64,000 nucleotides of DNA from Bugula neritina (Eukaryota; Bryozoa; Gymnolaemata; Cheilostomatida; Bugulidae). A model generated the notes under the pieces. That model worked only from the letters and a program-made list of their open reading frames with translations, was not told where the DNA came from and did no database searches. Numbering within the stretch: the first letter of the stretch is position 1; the number at the start of each line of letters is the position of its first letter. The translations under genes and the position numbers were made by a program. The DNA lies in the NCBI GenBank assembly GCA_964035545.1, contig OZ037765.1, forward strand, positions 17,478,698 through 17,542,697, given 5' to 3'. Of this stretch, positions 1-13,100 are shown piece by piece.

Positions 1-26
1 TGTGTGTGTGTGTGTGTGTGTGTGTG
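1..26. repeat. (TG)n microsatellite at the window edge
   Basis: Thirteen TG units start the window and run into imperfect TG-rich sequence up to about position 50. The array probably continues to the left of the window. Confidence 0.95.
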
Positions 27-1139
27 CATGTGTATGCATTTGCGTGTGTGTAAAGCTTTATATAACAATCGCTTTATATAACAATCTATGCTTAAAATGA
101 AACTTACAGAATTGTGTATAATCAACAATCATTATACAGAAAATAATATTTGAATCAAAATTCAAATATAAAAAGCAAATCTATAAAAACCTATGTCTGT
201 TTTCCAGCAAATGCATAAATAATAGATATGTTAGTTTAGCTGATTGTAATATTTTTAAAACATAAAAGTCACACTAAAAATAACATATCACACTACATTA
301 TTTCAAAGAAACATAATCTTATTTCCTGTTATAACTTTATCAACAAGGGCAGATTAACAAAATGAATTAACCAATGCAAACAAATTTGAAATACTGCTCA
401 ACAAACCACTGCTGTCGTTAATGAAAACAAAAATTAGAAATATTAACAATTATTTTATTGATAAGCAACACTTGTCACTCAAAAGGTAGAGAATAAATTA
501 ATATGATGGTGATTATTAACATGGTTTCTTCAATATTTCAGAGGTTGTACAGCACAGTTTTAAAGGAATAGTTATATGTTGCTGGTTAGCACGATTTCAT
601 CTCTTAATTGGTTTCCCTTATTTTTATAGTTATAATATTTGATAACCTGACTGGGGATTACATATATTATTGTCTCTGCACTATAGATGCTAATTAACGT
701 AACAGTAGATTCTACAACTCAAAATATACAGCGAGCTGTGCATAATCCAAGTTGTTTAATACACGAGTGGAAGTCTGCTATCGTACTGGATTGTGACAGT
801 AACAAAGGATTTGACTTCATTTAATGAGTTGTATCCTCTTATCGTGCATTTAACAGTCTAGAAAATAGAGCATTGAAAATTATGTATACTTGCCTGTGAT
901 AGGTGGTTGCAAATGCAATGAGCAAATCACCATTTAATTCAGTTCATAAACCTCGTGGGTTCTTGTTCATGTTACCTCAATTTCTTTTTTTCTTTTAACA
1001 TTTTTCACTTCAACACACTACTCAAATTTTGATTGTTATTGTGTTGCCCTACGTTTTACTTTCTGAATTTTTATTTGGAAAGCTAATAGTCAATAGAACT
1101 AGAAGTACTTATTTTAATTAAAACAAACAACTCAACAAG
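27..1139. other. AT-rich sequence, no gene seen
   Basis: I see no ORF with family resemblance, no exon with coding character and no RNA gene. It is ordinary AT-rich intergenic sequence, or possibly intron of a gene lying to the left. Confidence 0.6.
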
Positions 1140-2010
1140 CCACTTTGACTTTCAAACTCAAAGTGCTCTTAGTCTTACTCTTACAGTTACTCTTTGACTT
1201 GGAGTTAGTGACAATCACTTGGTCATGATTTCGCTGAGTTAGACTTAGTCATACTAATACTAATAGTGAGTTGGTGTTACTGGGTGATAGTGATGCACTT
1301 GCACCGTTGCAGTAGCACTTACAATGATGGACAGTGATACTCATACTCATACTGATATAGATACTCTTACGGAGTCTTACGTCTTAGAGTTAGTGTTCCT
1401 GTCAGACTCTTACAGTTACTGCGATAGTCATAGTGAAAGTGAATATGATGCTGTAGCCAAGTGCTTCTACTATTACTAGTACTGGTAGTAGTAATACTAG
1501 TCTAAACTAGCACCTTTATCACTACCACTCAGTACCAGTGGCAGTACTGTTGCCTGTAATACTACTACTACGTAAACGTAGTAGTGCTAATACTTTAGAG
1601 TGTAGTAGTACTAGTAGTGGTAGCACTAGTAGACATAGTACAAGTACTATGGTCTATCTAAAAAAGCTACTTCTACTTTTAGTACTACTCATAGAATCTC
1701 TGAATAGTACTAGAACTAGCGTTTTCTTGAATTTATAATTATTCTATTTCTTAAATTTTTTACTTTTAGTTTTACTGTTTTACTTTTAGCATAAGTCCAG
1801 GTTATGGCCTATGCTTTATACTTTATAGTTACACTCATACTATAAGAATAACTACAGCAATAACAATAACTATAATTACAGTTACCATAACTGATAACTA
1901 TACCATAACTGATAACTATACGTATAAGTAGTTGCAAGTCTCTAAGTTATTAAGTTATGCTTAGAGGATTACAGTTGTCTTTACTGTTGCTTTTAATTTT
2001 ACTCTTAGTC
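1140..2010. repeat. Degenerate low-complexity array of ACT/AGT-type words
   Basis: The stretch is built from short words such as cttagt, gttact, agtact, taatac and ctatag, with no fixed period. It gives small spurious ORFs, for example one at 1538-1738 rich in Ser, Thr and Leu. The same composition recurs at 29581-29800, 31250-31380, 38100-38461 and 39114-39910. It is best read as an old degenerated satellite or microsatellite; no protein is supported. Confidence 0.65.
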
Positions 2011-3201
2011 TTAGACTCTAGTTAAAATAACCACCAAACCTCTTCAATGGCATCAGATTTATAGATGACTGCTAAAATTACTTTAAGTAATTGTCACAAA
2101 ACATCGTTTTATGACTGTTTTAATGAATTTGTATGAAGCTTCCTATGAAAAGGATTTGGTAAAAAATTGTTAAAAGCAGCTCATTATTCAATTTGTAACT
2201 TCAGCTTCTCTAAATCCGAAGAGAACAGCAATCAAGTTTTTAAATCAATCAGTAGAGCAAGTCAAGTCAACAGTTTTAGAAAGTTGGAGAATTTCAAGTA
2301 CTCATGTCAACACAACTTGGTCACTGTTTCAATAAGTAGTTTGTTGTAGTTATTATAGCTTTACTAATACTTCTTCTATAGTAACTAGTCACAGTTATAC
2401 TAATATTTACAGCCCTACATATACTTAATGTCTCATACGTTTCACTCATGTTTCTAATCACACCGGTACTCATAATCAGTGTTACTGATGGTCATAGCGC
2501 TAGCTGTGTGACTTGATGCTTGGTGTGTGGCTATAAGTGTTACCATAAGTATCAGCAAGACTGAACTTAAATTTCAATATCAGACAGCTATACACTTGAT
2601 GAGTTGTCTTACACCTAATACAAAATAGAAATCTGCATTTGCTGTACATTTAATAAGAAAAGAAATTGTTAGATTTATTTTTTGCTTATTATCCCATTGG
2701 TTTATATTTTCAGCAGATTCAGAAGTAGTAAAATTTCAGTAATTTCAAGTCTTTATAGGGTGAAAGGCTAATATGTGTATGTTGTACATGTTGAAATAAA
2801 AACTTTTGTTTAATGACCTTTCTTAATCTATTTACAGCTAAACTAAGCTGATGCAAATACATATAGTTTTTAAGTTGCTATTTGAGATTGTTCAGCCATT
2901 ACATCTGTTGATATACTTTCTAGCAATTTACAGACAGCTAATTTGTACTAATAACATATTCATAGTTAATGATATGTTGAGCTACTAATTAGCACAGTAT
3001 ATTTTGTATAGTAATTTTAAATTAATCACCAGTTAACTTGTGGCTGACCCACATACATGAAATATCTCATAGACAGATTTGAGTATTTCTTTGGACAGCT
3101 AGTAAAATATGAGTCTACATTGAATCCCACCTGCTGTGGCTAATAGCAATCTTTGTAGTTACTGTATCATGATGATAATGTTTTGCTAACATTTTTTGCA
3201 G
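2011..3201. other. Upstream region of NAP1, no gene seen
   Basis: This is AT-rich sequence without a recognisable exon. It should contain the promoter or an upstream untranslated exon of NAP1, because the first coding exon is preceded by a splice acceptor ending at 3201. I cannot place a TSS. Confidence 0.5.
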
Positions 3202-3234
3202 GCAGATTTCTTTCCATTAAACTAAAAAGAAGGA

Positions 3235-6200
3235 ATGGACCCAGAAAAGTAAGCTGTTTAAATAGATATTTGGTAGAATTAGATATATGTGTATCTAAGA
3301 ATGTAAAGCTGTTGGAGAATGTAACAAAATGGCCTAGTTCATATTTTCATATTATACAGCTTTGGTTGATGTTACATTTCCATGTTGATATTATGTTGTG
3401 CATTCAGTATGTACTTAGTGGTGTAACTAGTTGAGATACAGTCTAATAAGTTTTACATACAGTTGTTATTTAGAACACAACTCCCACAGTGTAAACTTGT
3501 CCCATCTCTGATACATTTATTGTATATTACAATGAACTGTATGCGTAATATAAACAAATATATAAATAATATATTAGGTCAACTGTTAACTAGTGCTTCC
3601 TTGTTGAATTTAGTTTGATTCAGTCTTCAGTAAACCCTGCAGTTTACATGCTGGAGTTCAGTTACTCTAAAGTCTAATGTGTGAGTGAGTGAGTGAGTGA
3701 GTGAGTGAGTAAGTGTGTGAGTGAGTGAGTGAGTGAGTGAGTGAGAGTGAGTAAGTGAGTGTTTACAGCTGTTTTCATTTCATTTGTAATATTTAGTGAA
3801 AGTATGTATGCTCTAGATAAAAATGTAGTTTTCAAATATAACATCATTAGTTCCTTTCATTTCAATAAAATATTTTCTTGATGATTAAGCAATATAGTCA
3901 ATAGCGTGCATTCCTTGTGGTACTGAGTTAAACTAAATGTAACCGTATTTATGTCTATGTTAGTCTAAGCACTTGATGTTAAAAATTGTTTGGTTTATGA
4001 ATCGTTGTGATTGTTTCGCAACAGCTGCCATCTATTTGCCTCTCATACTTCCATGTGGCAGCACAACAGAAGGAAACTGTTATGCTGCCCCAATTACGGT
4101 TCCAAGCTCTCTGTCCAGCACTAGTGCCAATTATCAAAATTTCTCCCTGGAAAACCACACCAAATATACTAGGTGTGGTTAGAGCTCAATTTTGATGTTT
4201 GATTGGAGGTTTTAGGGTTTACACTTCAGGGTTTGGGACCCTAACTAAGTAATTTTAATGGCGTTTTCAATACCATGGCTATTCAATAATAATATATACA
4301 TTTATTAGGTCAACTCTTGCAGAGTTCTATAATGCTTAAAACAGTTCATAAACCAGTGATCAGTAACTTTTGTGATTGGCAAGTCAGCTTACAATTAAAC
4401 AATGCAATGAGGGTGGAATTCTGCAATTTTTTGTAAACCATACTTAACTGTAAAATACAAGCTAATCTAGACTTGATCATAATTAAGAATTGTCTCCCCT
4501 ATTTTGCTGATAGTAGACTAAAGCCTTAGTTATAAATCTTAATATATGTATATAACTTAGTTATATAACTCAATAGTTAAGTTATAAATCTACACAATAT
4601 GCAGGTCCAAACCACTACTCTAGAAATCATCAAGTTTATGTTTGTTGGGAAATTAAAATTTACTATTTAAAATAATGCTTATAAAATATCTATTCATCTA
4701 AGCATAAGATCTATATTAAATATTCTGATTAGGACACTTGTGTTCTAGTGCTATTTATTTTTAGTAGTGCTGTAATTTTGTAATGGTTATTCATGTATTA
4801 TTATTGTTTTATTATTATTAGTATGTACCCATGACAAGCGACTTTAAATAAAATATTTATGTATCAACTGTTAGTTGTAGCTCATACTCTCTTGGGCAGC
4901 ATTTTAAATGAACAGTGTGTATAATGAACAGTGTATATAATGAACAGTGTGTATAATGAACAGTGTATATAATGAACAGTGTATATAATGAACAGTGTGT
5001 ATAATGAACAGTGTGTGTGTAATGAACAGTGTATATAATGAACAGTGTGTATAATGAACAGTGTGTATAATGAACAGTGTGTATAATGAACAGTGTATAA
5101 TAAACAGTGTATAATAAACAGTGTATATAATGAACAGTGTATAATGAACAGTGTGTATAATGAACAGTGTGTATAATGAACAGTGTGTATAATGAACAGT
5201 GTGTATAATGAACAGTGTGTATAATGAACAGTGTGTATAATGAACAGTGTGTATAATGAACAGTGTGTATAATGAACAGTGTGTATAATATCCCTGGTTA
5301 TTCTGAGTGCTTGTTTGCATATCTGACACTGCAATAGAACTTCATCTCGCAGTACTTGTACACACAACAAAATGCTTTCTTGACATTATAATAATTATAT
5401 TGAATTATAGATCATTTTCATACAAATAAGAATTGATTTCTTTATGAGTATTGTTTTTATGATGATTGTGTACATGTATATTTTATATACCATCATTGAT
5501 CCATGACACAATAAGTATAAAATAGATTGACCCGGGTCAAATTTGATTGGCTGTTTTATGCTAAGGTAACTGCTCGCCTGGAACACCATTTAAAGTGAGT
5601 AAACATTACGGTATACTCATAGTAAATTGTTTAACCTCACTGAGCACGTGCTGGAAGTGATTGTTGCGCATCATTTATCAACACTGAACTATACAGAACT
5701 TTCAAAGTGGGAAATCTTTCATGATGAGTGCAGGAGCCATCTTACCTTCCTCTCAAACATCTCCAGGCAGAGCAGAGAGCATGTGGAGTAGACTTAAAAA
5801 GGGTTTGAATTTAAGAGAGCCTGGCAATGGTTTTATAGTGCAACCTAAGACTGCGATGAGCCCGGGCTTGCGGAATGGAGGTACATGTGTTGAGAATTAT
5901 TCCAATGGTAATGCCAAAAAAATTCCGATCGGTAAAATAGGGCATCGTGACTCAATTAAAAGTGCACAGCTGGAGTTGGCTAACCGTGATCATGAGAATA
6001 ACTTGCTGAACAGTAAACCCATGCCTAAGAAGATAGTGTCTCCATCAAACTCAGAATCTAACAAAAGAAATGTACTCAGCTTAGACAGTAGTATGGGTCG
6101 GCGAGAACTTCATCGTGTGGCAGCTGAATCTGGTTGCGCTCGAAGGCGGAGTCTCAGATATGGCTCTGAAAGAAGTTTTTCCTCACAAAGCTCAGAGCTA

Positions 6201-9200
6201 ATGGTATCTCGAAATTCAGCTCCTTCGCCAGGATCTCTTCAGTCTTGTTCCCCTCGAAGCAGTCAACCTGATAATAGAGTGGGCAGTAGAGGTCTGTGGG
6301 GTAAAGTTCGCCAGGCTTATGCTCCAACAGCTACTGGACTACAAGATGCACGTCCATTACCAAAGTTGGCTAAGTTCACACAATTGTGGAACTTAATCTT
6401 TGAAATAGTTAGAGACAATGAAATGCTGGAGCTTGATGAGCCTGACCCACGTCTTTGGTGGCGAAAAGTTTTTATTAACTTGCGTAAAGTGCATGGTAAA
6501 GGTGAGCATTAACTATTCTGCATACAAAGCATTGCATATATGTTGTGTTGCAGGGCAGCTGAGCCCGTTGTAGAGGCTGAGGTTGATGTTGAAGCTGGGA
6601 TGGATGGCTCAGGTGATGCAGTGTCAGATGGTAAAATTCTACTCTCACTTTACAGCCACAACTCATAGTTTGTGTGTAAAATTGCTTAGTTAAGCATTTA
6701 TTATTGCCTAATATTTGTTTGCTGCCTAGTTCCTGGAAAGTTATATATTTCCTGGTCTATTTTAGCCTGAATTGTTGTATAAAGTGTTCGTCATGTCAAC
6801 TTTTTGTCCCTTGACTCTTTTGGAGCTACTAATGAGACAGATGTGTAACAATTATAGTATCCAGTCCTCATCATTACACAAAATAATTGATTACACTGTG
6901 GTCAAGTTCGTCATACCTCATCATTTCGTTTGTTTGATGAACAATAAGTCTATTCTTGGCATATTTTTGTCAATAAATGCTGAGTTACTTTTTACTTGTT
7001 TTCCCCTTCAATGCATAAGGTTTTATCAACCTATTGTCATTCCCAGTCCCACAACTTTCCAGGCTACTGAACTGCTAACTTGACTTTAACCCTTTTCAAT
7101 TCATAAACTTTTCCCTATTGTTTGTCAGTGGTGATGCCTTTATTGCATGTCAGCACACCAGAAAAGGCTGTTCATGATGACTCAAGTGTCTAGGCTATAA
7201 ACTATTTGTAAAACACCTATAATATATTCAGTTATGTAAATTTGTTACCCATCAACCTGTAAATCATACATTTGAAAAACTTAGTTTAAATATTTACGTC
7301 AAAGGTTGGCGTTTTTATTTCTGAAAAGAGAAAGCCTCCCATTATATCAAGCATATTAATATCTACTTGTTTGTGTCACAGCAAAGGCAAGCAGTATTGC
7401 TGAGCAGTTGATGCAGAATCCTGAAGTATTGTCGGCCATTGAAACAAAACTGGCTGGAATGGCGGATGTTGACTCTTCACCCTCAGCACACATGAAGAAG
7501 TAAGTAACCAGCACCTGTTGGCAGGTGTCTAGTAAGAATTGACACATAAAGCTAACATCAATCCATTCTGGTTGTTTGACCAGATTCTCAAGGTTAACAT
7601 AGTTGTAAGTTTTCAATGCTTAGCTTTATTGTCCAATATATTATTAGTGCATGTTTATTTTACTCTGCGTCTGTGTTTTGTATAAACTATTTAGTGTTGA
7701 GAGTTTTTCAGGTGGATGGGTATTTTACCACCAGCTTATATGAACTACTGTATACTTCTGTTTTCATAATAATTTAATTGTCTTTTTTTCTTATTTTAGC
7801 CTCTATGGTGCATTTGATTCTAGTGTTGGTCTGCTTTTTCCTTTCATAGTCGTATTTATTGTCTCTAATAATAAAATTTATTGACTTGCTATTTTCTTTA
7901 ACAAAGTTAAATGACTGGAAAACCGTAATGATTTAGAGAACAATGAGTATGGTCAAAGACATGCATTTGTTCTGGCTGGTTGGCTCACTCTAACTCTATC
8001 TTTAATAAAAACCTCACTTGGAAAACTGCACGGACCCTCTTAGCACTCAGTGCCAGCCCCATCACCTCCCCTCCACCTCTTGCTTCCATATCTTGACAAT
8101 TCTTTTTTATTCCATATGTGTAGCTTAGTATGTATATAATGTGTACAATACAACACAACACAATACAGATATGTAACTGAATGCATGCTGGTGAACAGCT
8201 AGGACCAAGGTAGTTGATATGGAGGATATGCTCTACTGATCAATCTATGAAGTGGATAACCAGCCATCAATCATTATATGAATCTACCCATGACTCACCC
8301 TTACAATCTACTGAAAATACTAATACTAAATTCCTTTTAATTACCTCGCACTTAATCACTGATGGAACAATAGCTTTTTAGTAAGAATGTGGAAATTTCT
8401 CAATATTTACACATTCATAATACTTTTTTGTATTTTGACAGTTTACCAAAGCCTGTTATCAGGCGAGTCAAAGCTCTTAAAAAGTTACAGTTTGATATGA
8501 TTCAAATGGAGAGCAAGTTTTATGAAGAAGTACACCAGCTGGAATGTAAATACGCTGAACTGTATGCTCCCATCTTAGAAAAGGTGCAGTTATTTATTAT
8601 ATTATTCTTTAGCTTGTGTCATTGTTGCTGTGTTGATTGTAACCTTACTTTGTTGTAAGTAATGACAGCTGTCTACATTTACTCTTACTCTATCATTGTT
8701 TATAGACAGTCTAAACTCTATTCTCTCTTGCTATCTAATAAATAGTTTTATGTTGACATTTCATGTAACTAATTAGAAATCTGTTGTAAATATACCAGCA
8801 GCTATTAAGGTAATCAACAACACAAGGCAGAGTTACAATTGTCTTTGGACAATATTGTACATATATTGCATTGTTTGAAGCTTGATAATTTCTACCTTTA
8901 GAAGGTAGAAAGGTAATCAATTTTAAATTCTTTTGGTATCAGTTTAGCTTCACTGAAATCTGCTAGAAATAGCAACAACCATATTATAAAACCTCCCTGC
9001 AATGCCAATACATTAATTAATAGTTAGTTTAATGTCATGCTATTTTCATCTGTAAGCAATTCTTTGCTACAAAGCTTGGTAACAATAATGTTTTTGTTAT
9101 CAATGAGGATCTATTACATTAGGTTTAAAGCCAGAGTTATTAAACATCTTCTGAAGCAGGGCTGCTGTTAGATGATGTTTAGTATTACAGTAAAGTGCAG

Positions 9201-10154
9201 TTAGAGCTTGAGAGAGTTGACTTGGCGGTCACAGTATATATTCTCTCCTCTCAACACACCAAACACTACTGGCATTACTTGTAACCTCTGCTGACACTTC
9301 ATGAGTCATGCTGCCTGCAGGCTAGCATATTCATATTATCTCTGCTTCTACTTGACTTCTGCCAGCTGTTTTGATTGATTTCCATCAAGTTGACAGTTGA
9401 GACCGCTGACACTGTACCGCTAGTATCTTCACCTTTTGTCCTCCTGAGAATAATTTCTTCCTTCTTTTCCACCAGCATTACTGATGCCAATCAGATCTCA
9501 CTTCAGAGAAGGTTGTAGTGGTGTGTGTGAATTGTAGAGAAATGAAATAGTATCCGGGGAGGTGGAGCCAACTGATGAGCAATGTGATTGGCCGTCGGAT
9601 GAAGAAGACGATGACGAGGCAGCTCTGGCTGCAGAGACAAAGGAGAAACTAGCACTGGAAGACGTGCCTGCTGAAGGTATGCATGTGTTTCCTTGCAGAT
9701 AGTAATCTGTGTGAACACTTCCTTGCCGGATAGCAATCTGAACACTTCCTCTTGTAGTTAACCACATTCCTGTGTCGTAAAATCCTGAAAAGATAAACAC
9801 CGTCATGTGCTCACTTTTTGAGTTTTGTAATTTTATTAGTTTCAAAACCTCTTTTAGTTTTAACAACTTTTACTGTTGCCTATCACAAACCCAAACCACT
9901 TAACCTAGTCACCATAAGACCTGAGGCTACACATGGAAGTAGATCGTTGTGTCAAATATTCAACTGATATTTTCACCCTTGCCGTCATTACATATTTAGC
10001 ATGCTTCTGGCGCAGCTTATATGTTTTTTTTTCTAAAATAATCTTTTTAGAAACTAGGTAGTCAAAGTGGCATAGGTTGAATTTAATAGCAATTTATTTA
10101 GCTGATGCTTTTCTATAATTTTATTTGGCTCCTTCACCTAAGTTGTTCATGCTT

Positions 10155-10193
<39 letters not shown>

Positions 10194-13100
10194 AGCTTTG
10201 TAGATGTTCAGTTTTTCCTGCATGTTCATGACTCTTGTCTTGCTACATATAATCTGCACTGCTAGTTGGCATCTGATGTTCTCTGCTCACTCAGCATATA
10301 CTTGCAGATATTAAAGGCGTCAAGAGTTTCTGGTTGATAGCCTTCAAGAATGTAGACTTGTTAGCTAGCATGATACAGGAGAATGACGAGCCCATTCTAG
10401 AGCATCTCACCAACGTCAAAGTGCAGTTCTCAGCTGAACCCATGGTGAGTGTATGCTGTCTTCAATGGCTTTCAGCATATTTTTAAAGGTATAGGTGAAA
10501 GTTTAAATTTAGAAATAAACTGAGTTTTATAATTGTTTTTTGAAAAAGTCAAGAATCAAACACTGGAGATGATTTAGTAGTCTCAATGCATGTTTTAGTA
10601 AACTTACGCCATCAGTGCAAATTTTAGGAATAGCAGAGTGTAATGGAAGTGGCTGTGTAGTTGAATATTCATAGGATTAGTGAAGTCTGTGCTTCATGAA
10701 AGTTGTCGAGTTAAGTTTAAAATTTGGAAGTATTGTGAGGACGGGTAACTTTTACTTTTGAAGTGAATTCAAAAGTATATAGAAATAAACAAACTAGTAG
10801 TTCAAAAGTGAGGTTAGACTTGAAATTGTCATAGAAAGTTGTCTCATTTTGGTAGGCAGCAAATTATTACAAGAAGTTACTCAAATTCAATATATGTATG
10901 TTTCAAAGTTCTATCTTATCATTGACTTCCACTTTTTTAAATGTTTTGCTTTGCTGTTTCACACTACTTTTGAATTCCACCCGCAGGGATTCACGCTGGA
11001 GTTCCACTTCTCCCCCAACGAGTACTTCACAGACAAAGTGCTCACCAAATCCTATGAAATGAGAGCTGAACCTGATGAACAAGATCCTTTCTCATTTGAA
11101 GGTCCGGAGATTGTGGCCTGCCAGGGGTATGTTAGTCATGTGACTTCTCTATATAATTCTCATTGGTTACTATTTCTGTATGTGTTAGTACTTGGTATCA
11201 TTCCAAAATTGACATTGGTGCCTGCAGCTTTTGCAAAGTAGAGGCAATGTATGCAGTTTGCTGAACTTTGAACAGTTTCTATGAGTTGCCATCCCAGCAA
11301 TACCAATTTATTTTTATTTAAATTACACAATACAGCTACAACTACATGGCAGCTACTTGACAAACCTGATAATTAGAAATCTTAATTACTTCTAAATTTG
11401 TGAATTTTCTAGAATACTTTAATTTTAATTACTGTAGCTTTCAGGACGACACAAGTTGCATTTAATTTTTGTTTACTTAGTGCTGCCAACGTGAAAATTT
11501 AAGCAAACAAATAAATCTATAAATAAATGCAATGGTGAGTAAGGGTCAAGTTGTGTCAATAATCTCAGTTACATGCTTGTTCTTGTTATACAACTTATAT
11601 AACATTCATCTCACTTGAGTGCATTTCTCTGGGAATATTTCAGATTCATTAGTGCCAATTGCATGCCTGGGGTAATAAGTGGTGAAAATTCATTTATTGT
11701 TAAAAGTCATTCAGCAGTAACAAATTTCATTTTTTTATAAGCCTTATGTTTGATCAGCTATTATATGGCAGTAGGTATGGATAATTTATACTACAGTAAT
11801 AATAATAGGCATCATAATATTATTTAAGTGTTTCCACTCAACAAGTTTTAAAATTTTAATTGTGGAGCATAATTAGAAGAAAGTACTGACACAAAAATAC
11901 AATATCAAAGGCAACTCTGAATATTTTTTAACATTTTCAAGAGCATTTGTAGGACAATAAATTCTACACAAAATATTGATTATTGTTCATTGCTGAAGTG
12001 GAGCGTTTGAACTTGAAACTACATGATGCACCTGGGTAAATGGTTGGTTGTTCTAACTGCGTGGCTGTGTGTTGCAGCATCTGCCTTCCATGTTTGTGGA
12101 ATAAATTCAATAATACCTAATGTTAATAACAATGTAACAATACTTGTTAATAAAATGTGGCACTAGATGCAGGGATTTTAGCTTGTAGCTACTATGGTGA
12201 TACATACCAGTTACACGTATTCAGTATCTTCCCTATTCTGGAGTTAGTTGTATACCCTGTAGATGTGTTATCAACTGGAATAAAGGAAAGAACGTGACTG
12301 TTCGGGTCATTAAGAAAAAACAAAAGCATCAAAAGTCCGGCACCACCCGAACAATTACAAAGGAAGAGCAACAGGATTCCTTTTTCAATTTCTTCACTCC
12401 TCCGGCTCGTAAGTTATTCTCACCAGCCTGCCTTATGCTTGTGATGTCGGTGGCCAAGACAAAGGTCACTTCTCCCTTGCTTTAATATATGTCTCTAATA
12501 ATAAAATGTGTCGAAATATCTTAGCTACAATCACAACACGTTGCTAGAGTTGCAACACATCGAGATTAATTTTTGTAATAGTCGTTGTGATATTGTCAAG
12601 TTAGAATTTAAATTGTAAAATTGCAAATTTCATTTTTATTATTCAACTACATTATAAACTTAGTTCACGTGAACATACAACTGTAAAATTGTGTTAAAAT
12701 TGTAGCTGAGATGTTATATATTTATTACTACATTACAAATCCAGCAATGCTGATCTAATAGATATCACATACTGTTTGATTATATACATGAAATGGCATA
12801 GCACAGTTTATCTACAAATAATTCAAGACGAGTGCAGTGAGAGATAAACCAGTATAAGATCAGATATCTTTCACCAAAATTTTCACACCACCTGCCAACC
12901 GGTTTCTAGCTAAAGCCCAACACACCAAACTGAAATATGTATAAAAGTTTTAGCTGCAGTTTGTTAGTGTTATCATAGAGTATTGGTGCCATCCTTCTAA
13001 TAGTAATTCTACGTTTTAGCTGAGCTTGATGAGGAAGAGATTGACCATGAAACGGAGGCTTTGCTGCAGGCTGACTATGAAATCGGCCATTTTATCCGTG

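Noticed and set aside
4907-5288. Possible CRISPR-like array
   Set aside because: Units are contiguous with no unique spacers and the genome is eukaryotic.
4882-5370. Two long overlapping minus-strand ORFs with HYTHCSLYTLF repeats
   Set aside because: They are translations of the 16-bp minisatellite, open in more than one frame, with no non-repeat domain.
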